Source: an uncultured beta proteobacterium
GTDB lineage: Bacteria > Pseudomonadota > Gammaproteobacteria > Burkholderiales > Burkholderiaceae_C
Direction of reading: 5' to 3'
DNA length: 42,349 nucleotides
Assembly (NCBI GenBank): GCA_903869595.1
Contig: CAIPZV010000041.1
Span: 1 to 42,349, forward strand
Below are positions 36,261 to 42,349 of the stretch, piece by piece. The notes beneath the pieces were generated by a model. It was not told where the DNA came from, ran no database searches, and saw only the letters and a program-made list of their open reading frames with translations. A program made the position numbers and the translations under genes. Every line of letters begins with the position of its first letter. Within the stretch, counting starts at the first letter, position 1.

Positions 36261-37298
36261 TTGGCCGCTCCTTCCAAAACCCTTGAAATCGACGCCCTGA
36301 TCATCGGCGCAGGGCCGGTTGGCTTGTTTCAAGCCTTCGAATTTGGCCTATTGGGCGTTTCAACCCATATCGTCGATGCGCTACCCGAAGCAGGTGGCCA
36401 ATGCATAGCGCTCTATGCCGACAAGCCGATTTACGATATACCCGGCATCAAAGTGTGCAGCGGGCGCGAACTGGTGGCCCGCTTGCTTGACCAGGTGGCG
36501 CCCTTCAAGCCTAAGCTGCATCTCAATCAAACCGTTGAAAGCATCGCCGCGCAGCCCGATGGTCGCTACCTTGTAGAGACTTCGAAAGGGCACCTATTTT
36601 TGACGCGTAGCATTTTTATTGCCGCAGGCGTGGGCGCATTTCAGGCGCGCAAGCTGCATTTACCGGGCTTGGAATTATTTGAAGACACGCAAGTGCATTA
36701 CCAGGCACAGGCGCTGGCAGATGCAAAGGGCAAATCTATCGTGGTCATTGGCGGGGAGCAAGCGGCGCTGGAAGCGGCTGCCGACGCCTGCGACGGCCCC
36801 GCGCGAAGCGTGACCTTGGTGCACCGGCGGGATGTGCTGCACGCTGACGCCGACACGCTGGCCCGCATTAGCGCGCACCGCAGCAGCGGGCGCCTGCGCT
36901 TTGTGGCCGGGCAAGCGCACAGTTTCAAAGGCAAGGCGCGGCTACATACGCTTTGCGTGCTGGATTCCGACGAGCAAGAAATCGCGCTCAAGCTAGACCA
37001 GCTGTGGGTGTTTTTGGGTGTATCGCCCAAGCTGGGGCCGGTGGCCCAGTGGGGCCTGGACATGGAGCGCAAACAACTTAGCGTGGACACCGCCAGCTTC
37101 GCCACCAGCGCGCCAGGCATATTTGCCGTGGGCGACATCAACCATTACCCCGGCAAAAAGAAACTCATTCTGTGCGGCTTTCATGAAGCCACTTTGGCAG
37201 CCTTTGGTGCCATGCAATTCATCCGCCCCGGTGAAGCCGCAGCGCTGCAATACACCACGACCAGCACCAAGCTGCATAAGGCGCTAGGGGTGGCTTAG
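36261..37298 (+). CDS. Ferredoxin--NADP reductase, thioredoxin-reductase-like type
   Basis: A two-dinucleotide-binding-domain flavoprotein that moves electrons between NADPH and ferredoxin. The FAD motif 'IIGAGPVGLFQAFEFGLLG' starts near residue 15, and 'YDIPGIKVCSGREL' and 'GVSPKLGPVAQWGLDME' follow the pattern of the TrxB-like FNR family. It lacks the CxxC of thioredoxin reductase, as expected. No ATG fits; TTG 36261 ('LAAPSKTLEIDAL') is the only initiation codon between the fdxA stop and the fold. The length of 345 residues is normal. It lies 41 bases after fdxA and is probably cotranscribed. Confidence 0.88.
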   Translation: MAAPSKTLEIDALIIGAGPVGLFQAFEFGLLGVSTHIVDALPEAGGQCIALYADKPIYDIPGIKVCSGRELVARLLDQVAPFKPKLHLNQTVESIAAQPDGRYLVETSKGHLFLTRSIFIAAGVGAFQARKLHLPGLELFEDTQVHYQAQALADAKGKSIVVIGGEQAALEAAADACDGPARSVTLVHRRDVLHADADTLARISAHRSSGRLRFVAGQAHSFKGKARLHTLCVLDSDEQEIALKLDQLWVFLGVSPKLGPVAQWGLDMERKQLSVDTASFATSAPGIFAVGDINHYPGKKKLILCGFHEATLAAFGAMQFIRPGEAAALQYTTTSTKLHKALGVA

Positions 37299-37387
37299 GC
37301 CGATTGGGGCGCGAAATGGCGCCCAAAAGCTGCCGGTTTTCAACGCCACCCCAGCGGAGTGATAGCCGCTCCATCATCCGGTCTGAT

Positions 37388-37421
37388 GGCGGGAGCTTGC
37401 GCCCCCGCAATTGCTTTTTTT
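37388..37421 (+). terminator. Possible terminator after the ferredoxin-NADP reductase gene
   Basis: A GCGGG/CCCGC stem with a ten-base loop is followed, after six bases, by seven T residues that overlap the stop codon of the convergent CHRD gene. The stem is short and the T run is displaced, so strength is doubtful. Confidence 0.35.
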
Positions 37422-37854
37422 ACTCTGGGATGACTTGCCCGCGAACTTCGCCGCCCGGATTGGCAGCGGTGTGCAGATTGACATACCACTTACCGGCCAG
37501 CAGGTCAGCCGCCTGGTCCGCCGTCAATACCGCGCTGCCCTGCACCGGGCTCTCTCCAGCATTGTTGATACCCAAAGCGACACCGGCATTTTTGCCCGCT
37601 TCTGCCGGGCCATGAAAGTGAGCCGCCTTGACCGGCCCGCTCAGGCCGCTGTAGCGCAAGGTGTAGCGCAGGGTTTTGGTGGCTTTGTCAAACTCCGCTT
37701 GCAACTGGCCCATGCCTGCGCTGGTATTGGGTGGCACTTCGGCGGCGCCAGATAGCGTGGCGCCCAGGTTCAGCATGTCAGCATGGCTGGCAGTGCTGGC
37801 AAGCAGCGCCAGGGTGCTGAGGCAAGCGACTAAGGTGGATTTGAATGGATTCAT
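37420..37854 (-). CDS. Secreted CHRD-domain protein
   Basis: The 144-residue protein has a clear Sec signal peptide (residues 1-24, ending 'ASTASHA') followed by one CHRD domain, named after chordin. Motifs are 'LSGAAEVPPNTSAGMG', 'AHFHGPAEAGKNAG' and the end 'WYVNLHTAANPGGEVRGQV'. AAGGAG six bases before the ATG gives a strong start. In bacteria the domain occurs in exported proteins of unknown function. It converges with the ferredoxin-NADP reductase gene. Confidence 0.88.
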   Translation of the reverse strand: MNPFKSTLVACLSTLALLASTASHADMLNLGATLSGAAEVPPNTSAGMGQLQAEFDKATKTLRYTLRYSGLSGPVKAAHFHGPAEAGKNAGVALGINNAGESPVQGSAVLTADQAADLLAGKWYVNLHTAANPGGEVRGQVIPE

Positions 37855-37986
37855 AGGGGACTCCTTGGTTGGGGAAGCTGCAGAATGTAAGGGGCTAGGT
37901 ACGCCTTCGCACGACATGGGGTTAATAAGCGGCACTGAACTCCACCGCCCGCGCCAGAGTGTGGTGCCATGCGCTACACTTTAAAC

Positions 37987-38088
37987 ATGATCCGGAGCTT
38001 CAGGCACAAAGGTATCGAGCGCTTCTTCCGGTCTGGGTCACGCGCCGGAATTCAAGCCGCACACGCTCCCCGCCTGGGGCGGCGGTGA
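37987..38088 (+). pseudogene. higB toxin relic (N-terminal fragment)
   Basis: The frame begins 'MIRSFRHKGIERFFRSGSRA' and continues 'GIQAAHA', the start of HigB/RelE-family ribosome-dependent mRNA interferases, then reads 'PRLGRR' and stops. The remaining 60 residues, including the catalytic region, and any higA partner are missing. A further 160 bases before the GNAT gene hold no recognisable coding sequence. Confidence 0.65.
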
Positions 38089-38210
38089 AGGCAAGCAAGG
38101 CGCTTTCGGGCGTCACGGCGCTCAAGCTCCAGCCTACATAAAGTTTGGAGTCCAAGTTTTACGCAGCACCCCCGGCGGTCAATATTGGACGGTTTCAAGG
38201 GCTTTTCGTA

Positions 38211-38224
38211 CGATTTATAAATCG
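38211..38224. other. 14-bp perfect palindrome
   Basis: CGATTTATAAATCG is fully self-complementary and sits 24 bases beyond the stop of the GNAT toxin gene, in the stretch that replaced the end of higB. It could be a protein-binding site or a recombination scar; nothing else supports either. Confidence 0.4.
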
Positions 38225-38247
38225 GCCAAATCCGCGGAACTTTTATC

Positions 38248-38760
38248 TCAGGCTGTGCCCACCATAGCGTTGATGTCTTTCATCAAAAGGAACAGGTGAA
38301 ACGGATCAGAGGGGCTGGGTTCGAACTCCCAATGGAGATACCACCGCCTGGCAGGCTCGTCCTTGGCGTGAACCAACAGTGCACGAATCCCGGCAATGTC
38401 CGCCGCTTGTGCTGTGCGCAGCAGCGCATCCTTGAGCAGTGCTTTGCCAAGCCCTGCGCCTTGGTGCTGAAGGTCCACTGCAAGCCGGGCCAGAATCATC
38501 ACCGGCACGGGGTGTTGTGCAATGCCTTTGGTCACACGAGATGCCGCATTGGATGGCTCAACGCTGCCAACCGCCAAGCTGTAGAAACCAAGGACCGAAC
38601 CCGAATGGCAGCTCACGTAGGTCTGTGCGCTGTTGGATTTTTGGTTGACGAGCGCAAAGCGCTGCAAAAACTGGTTCAGTGCGCTCTGGCCACAATCAAA
38701 GGACTGAACGGCGTCCGAGGAGGCCAGTTTGCGAACTGGCTCGTAAGCCTGCGAACTCAA
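38248..38760 (-). CDS. GNAT-family toxin (TacT-like) of a toxin-antitoxin pair
   Basis: TacT-type GNAT toxins acetylate charged aminoacyl-tRNAs and stop translation. The 170-residue protein has the family path: 'FDCGQSALNQFLQRFA' (residues 21-36), 'TYVSCHSGSVLGFYSLAVG' and the acetyl-CoA motif 'RLAVDLQHQGAGLGKALL' near 91-108. The final 'WYLHWEFEPSPSDPFHLFL' carries the expected Tyr. Its ATG overlaps the antitoxin stop by four bases. All core parts are present, so it is probably active. Confidence 0.88.
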   Translation of the reverse strand: MSSQAYEPVRKLASSDAVQSFDCGQSALNQFLQRFALVNQKSNSAQTYVSCHSGSVLGFYSLAVGSVEPSNAASRVTKGIAQHPVPVMILARLAVDLQHQGAGLGKALLKDALLRTAQAADIAGIRALLVHAKDEPARRWYLHWEFEPSPSDPFHLFLLMKDINAMVGTA

Positions 38761-39035
38761 CCAAGCAGCCCCGGTTCAGACAAAAGCATCTTGAGCTTGG
38801 GCTTGGCGCTCACGGGCTGATCCAGTGCAGCCTGAAACGCCAGCCACTGCTCGTCACTCAGCTCGAAACGGGTGCGGTCTGCCAAGGTCTGGTTGGCCGC
38901 AATGATGCCCGCGTCGAGCAAAAACTCGCTCACATTTTTGTGCGCTACGCGCGCCGCTTCCTGAAGCAATTGCTTCACGGGCGCGCTGGCGCGCACATCG
39001 ATACGTTCGGATTTGGAATGAGTGACTGCGGTCAT
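38757..39035 (-). CDS. DUF1778 ribbon-helix-helix antitoxin (TacA-like)
   Basis: The 92-residue protein begins with a ribbon-helix-helix segment ('SERIDVRASAPVKQLLQEAA'), has the DUF1778 motif 'NVSEFLLDAGIIAANQ', and ends with a toxin-binding tail ('FELSDEQWLAFQAALD'). Such antitoxins cover the GNAT active site and repress the operon. AGGG lies six bases before ATG 39035. A consensus-like promoter and an inverted repeat overlapping its -10 lie immediately upstream. Confidence 0.88.
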   Translation of the reverse strand: MTAVTHSKSERIDVRASAPVKQLLQEAARVAHKNVSEFLLDAGIIAANQTLADRTRFELSDEQWLAFQAALDQPVSAKPKLKMLLSEPGLLG

Positions 39036-39050
39036 GGCAACCCTTTTTTG

Positions 39051-39064
39051 GATAGTTGCCTATC
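39051..39064. promoter_or_regulatory. Candidate autoregulatory operator of the GNAT toxin-antitoxin operon
   Basis: GATAG-TTGC-CTATC is an inverted repeat with five-base arms that overlaps the -10 box of the promoter at 39062-39090 and lies 16 bases before the antitoxin ATG. Repression by the DUF1778 protein is the expected mode for the family. Confidence 0.5.
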
Positions 39065-39090
39065 ATAACGTCCGGACAATGTACTGACAA
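39062..39090 (-). promoter_or_regulatory. Sigma-70 promoter of the GNAT toxin-antitoxin operon
   Basis: On the minus strand TTGTCA (five of six), an exact 17-base spacer and TATGAT (five of six) form one of the best promoters in the window. The spacer contains the palindrome GTCCGGAC. Confidence 0.7.
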
Positions 39091-39165
39091 GCGCTTATTC
39101 AGGACTGCACCTATCCTGCAACGCCCACACCCCAGCCGCGCAGGTCGCAATCAGGGTGCAGAAGC

Positions 39166-39189
39166 AAAAAGCCCCGCGTGGTGCGGGGC
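39166..39189 (-). terminator. Intrinsic terminator of a lost leftward gene
   Basis: On the minus strand GCCCCGC, a five-base loop and GCGGGGC are followed by TTTTT. It lies 19 bases past the stop of the 39208-39303 coding relic, so it once ended that gene's transcript. Confidence 0.8.
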
Positions 39190-39207
39190 CTGAGGCTGCC
39201 TCAAGGC

Positions 39208-39303
39208 CTACTGAGCAGGTTTGAGGCCTTTGTACTTGCGGCCCAGAACATACGTCATCATAAACCGCCTAAGTTTTCCAAGTGCAAGCAAATCAAGCAC
39301 TTG
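39208..39303 (-). pseudogene. C-terminal coding relic of an unidentified gene (left copy)
   Basis: Thirty-one codons ending in TAG read 'QVLDLLALGKLRRFMMTYVL' and then 'GRKYKGLKPAQ'; an in-frame TGA closes the frame four codons upstream. A sister relic at 42220-42291 conserves 'QVLDLLA', 'KLRRF' and 'YVL', so both come from the end of one protein family. I cannot name the family. A terminator follows, which shows this was a true gene end. Confidence 0.5.
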
Positions 39304-39305
39304 GG
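39244..39305. repeat. 62-bp direct repeat, left copy
   Basis: It matches 42232-42293 with six differences and no gaps, and lies inside the left coding relic. In this copy CCAAGTGC and GCACTTGG form an eight-base inverted repeat across an 11-base loop. Confidence 0.85.
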
Positions 39306-39378
39306 GTTCAGTTCATCGTTCAAAATATCGGGACAGCCAGTTCGACAAGACTTGAAAGAAAGCAAGTTGGACTTGGCC

Positions 39379-39720
39379 TCAATTAAGTACCGGCGGCATA
39401 AATCCTTGGACGATAACGATCTGAAACTTCGCCACCCCAGCACGCAGAGCAATGGCCTCCTGGTAGCCTGGTGAGTTAAAGCAGTCCTGCGCCACCTCGT
39501 AACTTGGGAACTCAATGAGATAGGGCCGACCTGTCACCGCCCCTTCAACGACCAACGCCACATCGCCCCTAGCAATTACACGGCCGCCGTGGGATGCGAT
39601 AAGCGGACCCGCCACCGAGGTGTATTGACCAAACCTCGAAGGTTCGTTGATTTCGGCTAGGACGATCCAATAACCTTTGGCCAAGTTGGTTTGTGAATTG
39701 TCGGAATTTGGTTGTGTCAT
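39379..39720 (-). CDS. DUF1330 domain protein
   Basis: The 113-residue protein shows the DUF1330 dimeric alpha-beta-barrel pattern: 'YWIVLAEINEPSRFGQYTS', 'GGRVIARGDVALVVEG' and 'LIEFPSYEVAQDCFNSPGYQ'. The family is cytosolic, small and of unknown function, often found with oxidoreductases. AAGGAA lies eight bases before the ATG. It is the last gene of the leftward unit shared with the membrane protein and NmrA-type reductase, in DNA of visibly lower GC content. Confidence 0.85.
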   Translation of the reverse strand: MTQPNSDNSQTNLAKGYWIVLAEINEPSRFGQYTSVAGPLIASHGGRVIARGDVALVVEGAVTGRPYLIEFPSYEVAQDCFNSPGYQEAIALRAGVAKFQIVIVQGFMPPVLN

Positions 39721-39769
39721 GGCTAGGTTCCTTCAATTTGAAGTTGGAGATGATGGGACTTGGTCGGCA

Positions 39770-40264
39770 TCAATTTGAGGCCCTACGCCAAGCTGGCAGA
39801 CCGAACGGTGTGATCAGAACCGCTAGGAACCACAGTACCGGACCGCCAACGGTGCCTGCGTTGAGTGGGCTGACGCCAGATATAACCAAGGCAAATAAAA
39901 AGCTAAGGTCTGCAACACCAATCGCAACCAGACCAATCAAATAACCAGTCCATGATGCTCGTTTCAGGATTAGCCAAGCAACAAAAAAGCCAAGTACACC
40001 ATAACCCCCTACATCCATGCAAAAGTTCAGGATCAACTGGCCGTGTGCAAACAGGGTAACCGGGTCGGTGGCATTAACAAAGTCTGTACGCGGGACAGCA
40101 TGACCACCAATCACCATACCCCAAAGACCTGCGGTTCCTGTAGTGAGGTACTGACGTACGCCCTCAGCCCCGACCCAGACGTGTAACACGCCCCAAAGTA
40201 CAAACAGCCAACCCCCAATTTTGGCAGGGAGGCCTAATACATAGAAAGATTTCTCGGTCGACAT
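39770..40264 (-). CDS. Four-helix membrane protein of unknown function
   Basis: I do not recognise a named family with a known role. The 164 residues contain about four hydrophobic segments: around 14-32 ('IGGWLFVLWGVLHVWVGA'), 78-100, 106-125 and 135-155. A short polar stretch with 'GGHAVPRTDF' lies between the first two. It resembles small DoxX- or DUF4345-like inner-membrane proteins in size and layout. AGGA lies eight bases before the ATG. It sits between the NmrA-type and DUF1330 genes with short gaps, so the three are probably one transcript. Confidence 0.7.
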   Translation of the reverse strand: MSTEKSFYVLGLPAKIGGWLFVLWGVLHVWVGAEGVRQYLTTGTAGLWGMVIGGHAVPRTDFVNATDPVTLFAHGQLILNFCMDVGGYGVLGFFVAWLILKRASWTGYLIGLVAIGVADLSFLFALVISGVSPLNAGTVGGPVLWFLAVLITPFGLPAWRRASN

Positions 40265-40303
40265 GATGGTTTCCTTTAAATGAATTGGTTACGTACTGAC
40301 CCG

Positions 40304-41182
40304 TTAGGCCTCCCATTGCGCTTTCATCTCGGCAGCAAAGTCCGCATAGGAACGCGGCCTCCGACCCAAGAGTTCAGTCATCTTGTCCACATCTGCAGAA
40401 GTTGCAACCATGCCATCCGAGCAAAAGCGATCAAGCATCAGTCGCATGTCCATCGCCATCCAACTTGGGGCGTGTTGGGCCAACCTCGCCTCGAATGGCG
40501 CCGTATCACCCCCCGTGTAGGTAACTTGTTTATTCAGCGTCGCTGACCAAATTTTTGCGATACTGGGTCCGGTGAGTGCATCTGGACCAATTAGGTTGAT
40601 GATCTCGTTAGGCAATGCTTGAGATGAACGTTCACGTTTCAACACAGCCTGCGCTGCAATTTCGCCAATGTCGCGCACATCGACCATAGAAACACCCTTA
40701 TCGCCAATCGGAAAGGGGTACAGGCCAGGACCCATCAACGCATCCTTGAAATAGAGAGCATCGTTTTGCATAAAGCAGTTTGGACGCAAGATGGTGGCAG
40801 GTATTCCCACTTGCGCAATCATCCGTTCGACGGCGTACTTGGATGTGAAGTGCGGTACGTTGGTGAACGGCTCAGCATTGAAAACTGAAAAATAGACAAG
40901 GCGCTCGATGCCGGCTTCGCGCGCTAGGTTGAGCGTGAGTACCGCTTCGGTCAACTCTTGGGTTGATACAGCATTGAGCAAGAACAACGTGTTTACCCCT
41001 TGAAGGGCTTTGCGCATGGAATCCACATCCAGCATGTCACCTGCCACAGGTGTAACTCCGTTTGGAAATTTAGCCTTGCTCGGGTTACGCGTCAGGGCGT
41101 TCACCGCCACATGGTGACTCGCAAGTTGTTGTACCAGTGACGTGCCAATGGTTCCGGTCGCGCCTGTGATGAGTATGGTCAT
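40304..41182 (-). CDS. NmrA-family NAD(P)-binding reductase-like protein
   Basis: An atypical short-chain dehydrogenase of 292 residues. The N-terminal 'MTILITGATGTIGTSLVQQL' is the GxxGxxG dinucleotide motif. 'FSVFNAEPFTNVPHFTSKYA' holds the Y-x3-K-like region in altered form, and 'ATILRPNCFMQN' is typical of NmrA/HSCARG proteins. Such proteins sense NADP redox state or reduce small quinones (QOR2-like). AGGA lies seven bases before ATG 41182; a GTG farther upstream is less likely. It leads the leftward unit and diverges from the LysR gene. Confidence 0.87.
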   Translation of the reverse strand: MTILITGATGTIGTSLVQQLASHHVAVNALTRNPSKAKFPNGVTPVAGDMLDVDSMRKALQGVNTLFLLNAVSTQELTEAVLTLNLAREAGIERLVYFSVFNAEPFTNVPHFTSKYAVERMIAQVGIPATILRPNCFMQNDALYFKDALMGPGLYPFPIGDKGVSMVDVRDIGEIAAQAVLKRERSSQALPNEIINLIGPDALTGPSIAKIWSATLNKQVTYTGGDTAPFEARLAQHAPSWMAMDMRLMLDRFCSDGMVATSADVDKMTELLGRRPRSYADFAAEMKAQWEA

Positions 41183-41301
41183 GTCGTTTTCCTTTTTGAT
41201 ATTCAGCGCAGGAGAAACCTGGACGCTGAAAGAATGATAGAGTGACAAAATAACAACGACATACCTGAAATTAAGACAGTCCGTCCCAAATATGGAACCT
41301 T
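41183..41301. promoter_or_regulatory. Divergent control region between the LysR and NmrA-type genes
   Basis: The 119-base AT-rich gap is the layout in which a LysR regulator controls both itself and its neighbour. Candidate T-N11-A sites are present, but none stands out. No firm -35/-10 pair was assigned. Confidence 0.45.
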
Positions 41302-42201
41302 ATGAACCTTGATGATTTGTCTGACTTTCTACTGGTTGCTTCGCATAAAGGGTTCGCCCAAGCAAGCCGTAAAAGCGGCCGACCAAAGGCAAGCCTGTCT
41401 CGCAAGGTGATGGCTTTGGAGTCAGCCTTGGGGGTCAGGCTTTTTGAGCGTGGCGCAAAGACGATTAGGTTGACAGCGGAAGGCACTTCGCTGTTTGAAC
41501 GAACCAGCGGTCCTTTTAGAGAGATTGCTGAAGCGGGAGAAGTGTTGCGAGATGGGCAGACGCAGCCTCACGGTCTGCTGAGAATAAGCGCTCCAACTTT
41601 ATTGGGTCAGTTGTTGATGGGTCGCATTGCAGCGCAATTCACCATGGCCTACCCGGAGGTCAGACTGTCAATCAACCTTGAAGATCGTCAGGTGGATCTG
41701 GTTAGTGAAGGCTATGACCTCGTCATTCGGGTCAATCCTGAACCAAGCTCTGAACTCGTTGGTCGCTGCTTTGTAAAAGATCAGGTTCACATCGTCTCAA
41801 CGCCTGAGCTAAAAAAACGATATGTCCGTGCCGGCCAAAAATTGCAAAGTCTTCTGCCCGTCATAGTTCGTGAATCTCAGCGAAGTTCTGGAAGTTGGCG
41901 AATTTTAGGACCGACGACCGAGGAGATACCGACGCAAACGGTCTTGCAACTTCCGCTTTTAGTCATGATTCGTGATGCAGCACTGACGGGGCTTGGTGCT
42001 GCAAAACTTCCGAATCTTGTTGTCGCCGATGACTTGAAGGCCGGTCGACTCGTTTCATGGGGCGCTGCGAGCGATCAACCTTCAGAATTGTGGGTGCTTC
42101 ATACGTCAAGGCGCTTACCTAGCGCAAAGGTCAAGGCCTTTATCAATTTTCTAGAAACTGAGTTTGATAAAGCTACTTCTTGGTCGATCAAAAAAGCATA
42201 A
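41302..42201 (+). CDS. LysR-family transcriptional regulator
   Basis: The 299-residue protein has a winged helix-turn-helix at residues 1-60 ('DFLLVASHKGFAQASRKSG', 'LSRKVMALESALGVRLFERG') and an effector domain beginning near residue 90 ('HGLLRISAPTLLGQLLMGRI'). It belongs to the CrgA/DsdC-like subgroup that often acts on a divergent oxidoreductase gene. A diverging unit of NmrA-type reductase, membrane protein and DUF1330 starts 119 bases away and is the likely target. Codon use is visibly less GC-biased than in the core genes. Confidence 0.9.
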   Translation: MNLDDLSDFLLVASHKGFAQASRKSGRPKASLSRKVMALESALGVRLFERGAKTIRLTAEGTSLFERTSGPFREIAEAGEVLRDGQTQPHGLLRISAPTLLGQLLMGRIAAQFTMAYPEVRLSINLEDRQVDLVSEGYDLVIRVNPEPSSELVGRCFVKDQVHIVSTPELKKRYVRAGQKLQSLLPVIVRESQRSSGSWRILGPTTEEIPTQTVLQLPLLVMIRDAALTGLGAAKLPNLVVADDLKAGRLVSWGAASDQPSELWVLHTSRRLPSAKVKAFINFLETEFDKATSWSIKKA

Positions 42202-42219
42202 AACTCAGATTGAAAGAAG

Positions 42220-42291
42220 TTACTGGCGGGGCAGAACATACTTCATCACAAACCGCCTAAGTTTTTGATGGGCAAGCAAATCAAGCACTTG
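42220..42291 (-). pseudogene. C-terminal coding relic of an unidentified gene (right copy)
   Basis: Twenty-three codons ending in TAA read 'QVLDLLAHQKLRRFVMKYVL' then 'PRQ'; an in-frame TGA closes the frame five codons upstream. It is the sister of the relic at 39208-39303. The remaining 58 bases to the window edge show weak further likeness to the left copy and no open frame. Confidence 0.5.
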
Positions 42292-42293
42292 GG
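42232..42293. repeat. 62-bp direct repeat, right copy
   Basis: This copy matches 39244-39305 at 56 of 62 positions in the same orientation, 2988 bases away. The pair brackets the LysR, NmrA, membrane-protein and DUF1330 genes. Confidence 0.85.
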
Positions 42294-42349
42294 TTCCAAA
42301 CCATCACTCTAGCTGTTGAGACAGTCCGCTAGCGAAGTCAAAAGGGTCG

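Noticed and set aside
39178..39474. A 98-codon plus-strand frame starting in the terminator
   Set aside because: It begins within the hairpin loop and crosses the minus-strand relic and direct repeat; no ribosome binding site or motif.
40304..40310. GTTAGGC at the end of the NmrA-type gene, resembling an integron attC core
   Set aside because: No matching second core or attC-like imperfect palindrome was found, no integrase is present, and the gene order with divergent LysR does not look like a cassette array.

Overview
The window reads as chromosome of a GC-rich betaproteobacterium, most likely Burkholderiales and probably Comamonadaceae-like. The reasons are the gene set and order (pepA-holC divergent from lptFG, a CysB regulator, cysI followed by a DUF934 gene, a 7Fe ferredoxin followed by a TrxB-like ferredoxin-NADP reductase) and a dispersed 'tggattgccgcgtcgc'-type palindromic repeat. 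The family-level placement is inference; no rRNA or marker tree was available.

Left part (1-5.2 kb): a class III CoA-transferase, a NUDIX hydrolase with an inserted loop, a FadH-type 2,4-dienoyl-CoA reductase with a hexanucleotide-encoded Ala-Thr tail, and a class I glutamine amidotransferase, closed by a strong bidirectional terminator. From 5.2 to 9.0 kb lies an accessory block: a large protein made almost wholly of octapeptide repeats, relics of hipBA, a tRNA-Ser(GGA), and a damaged brnTA module bracketed by two copies of the 3' end of holC.

From 9.0 to 25.5 kb is mostly housekeeping: holC-pepA, lptF-lptG, a CbiX-like chelatase, cysB, a YbdL-type aminotransferase, a TIGR01244-type phosphatase, hrpA, an intact VapBC-like toxin-antitoxin pair, argA, dsbB, yggX and an mnmC whose methyltransferase half is truncated and degenerate.

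From 25.6 to 33.3 kb two divergent units form a nucleoside uptake and catabolism locus. The leftward unit is a BMP-family binding protein, a double ATPase and two permeases. The rightward unit is a ribokinase-family kinase, a nucleoside hydrolase and an Fe(II)/2-oxoglutarate oxygenase. The transporter transcript has a good promoter and a terminator-like hairpin in its leader. From 33.6 to 37.3 kb cysI, DUF934, fdxA and a ferredoxin-NADP reductase form a plausible sulfite-reduction and electron-supply group.

The right end (37.4-42.3 kb) is accessory again: a secreted CHRD protein, a higB relic, an intact GNAT/DUF1778 toxin-antitoxin pair with a clear promoter and operator, and a lower-GC block (LysR regulator divergent from NmrA-type reductase, four-helix membrane protein and DUF1330 protein) bracketed by 62-bp direct repeats. 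Five toxin-antitoxin loci, two intact and three broken, lie within 31 kb. The least explained items are the octapeptide-repeat protein, the oxygenase in the nucleoside operon, and the two repeat-bracketed insertions.
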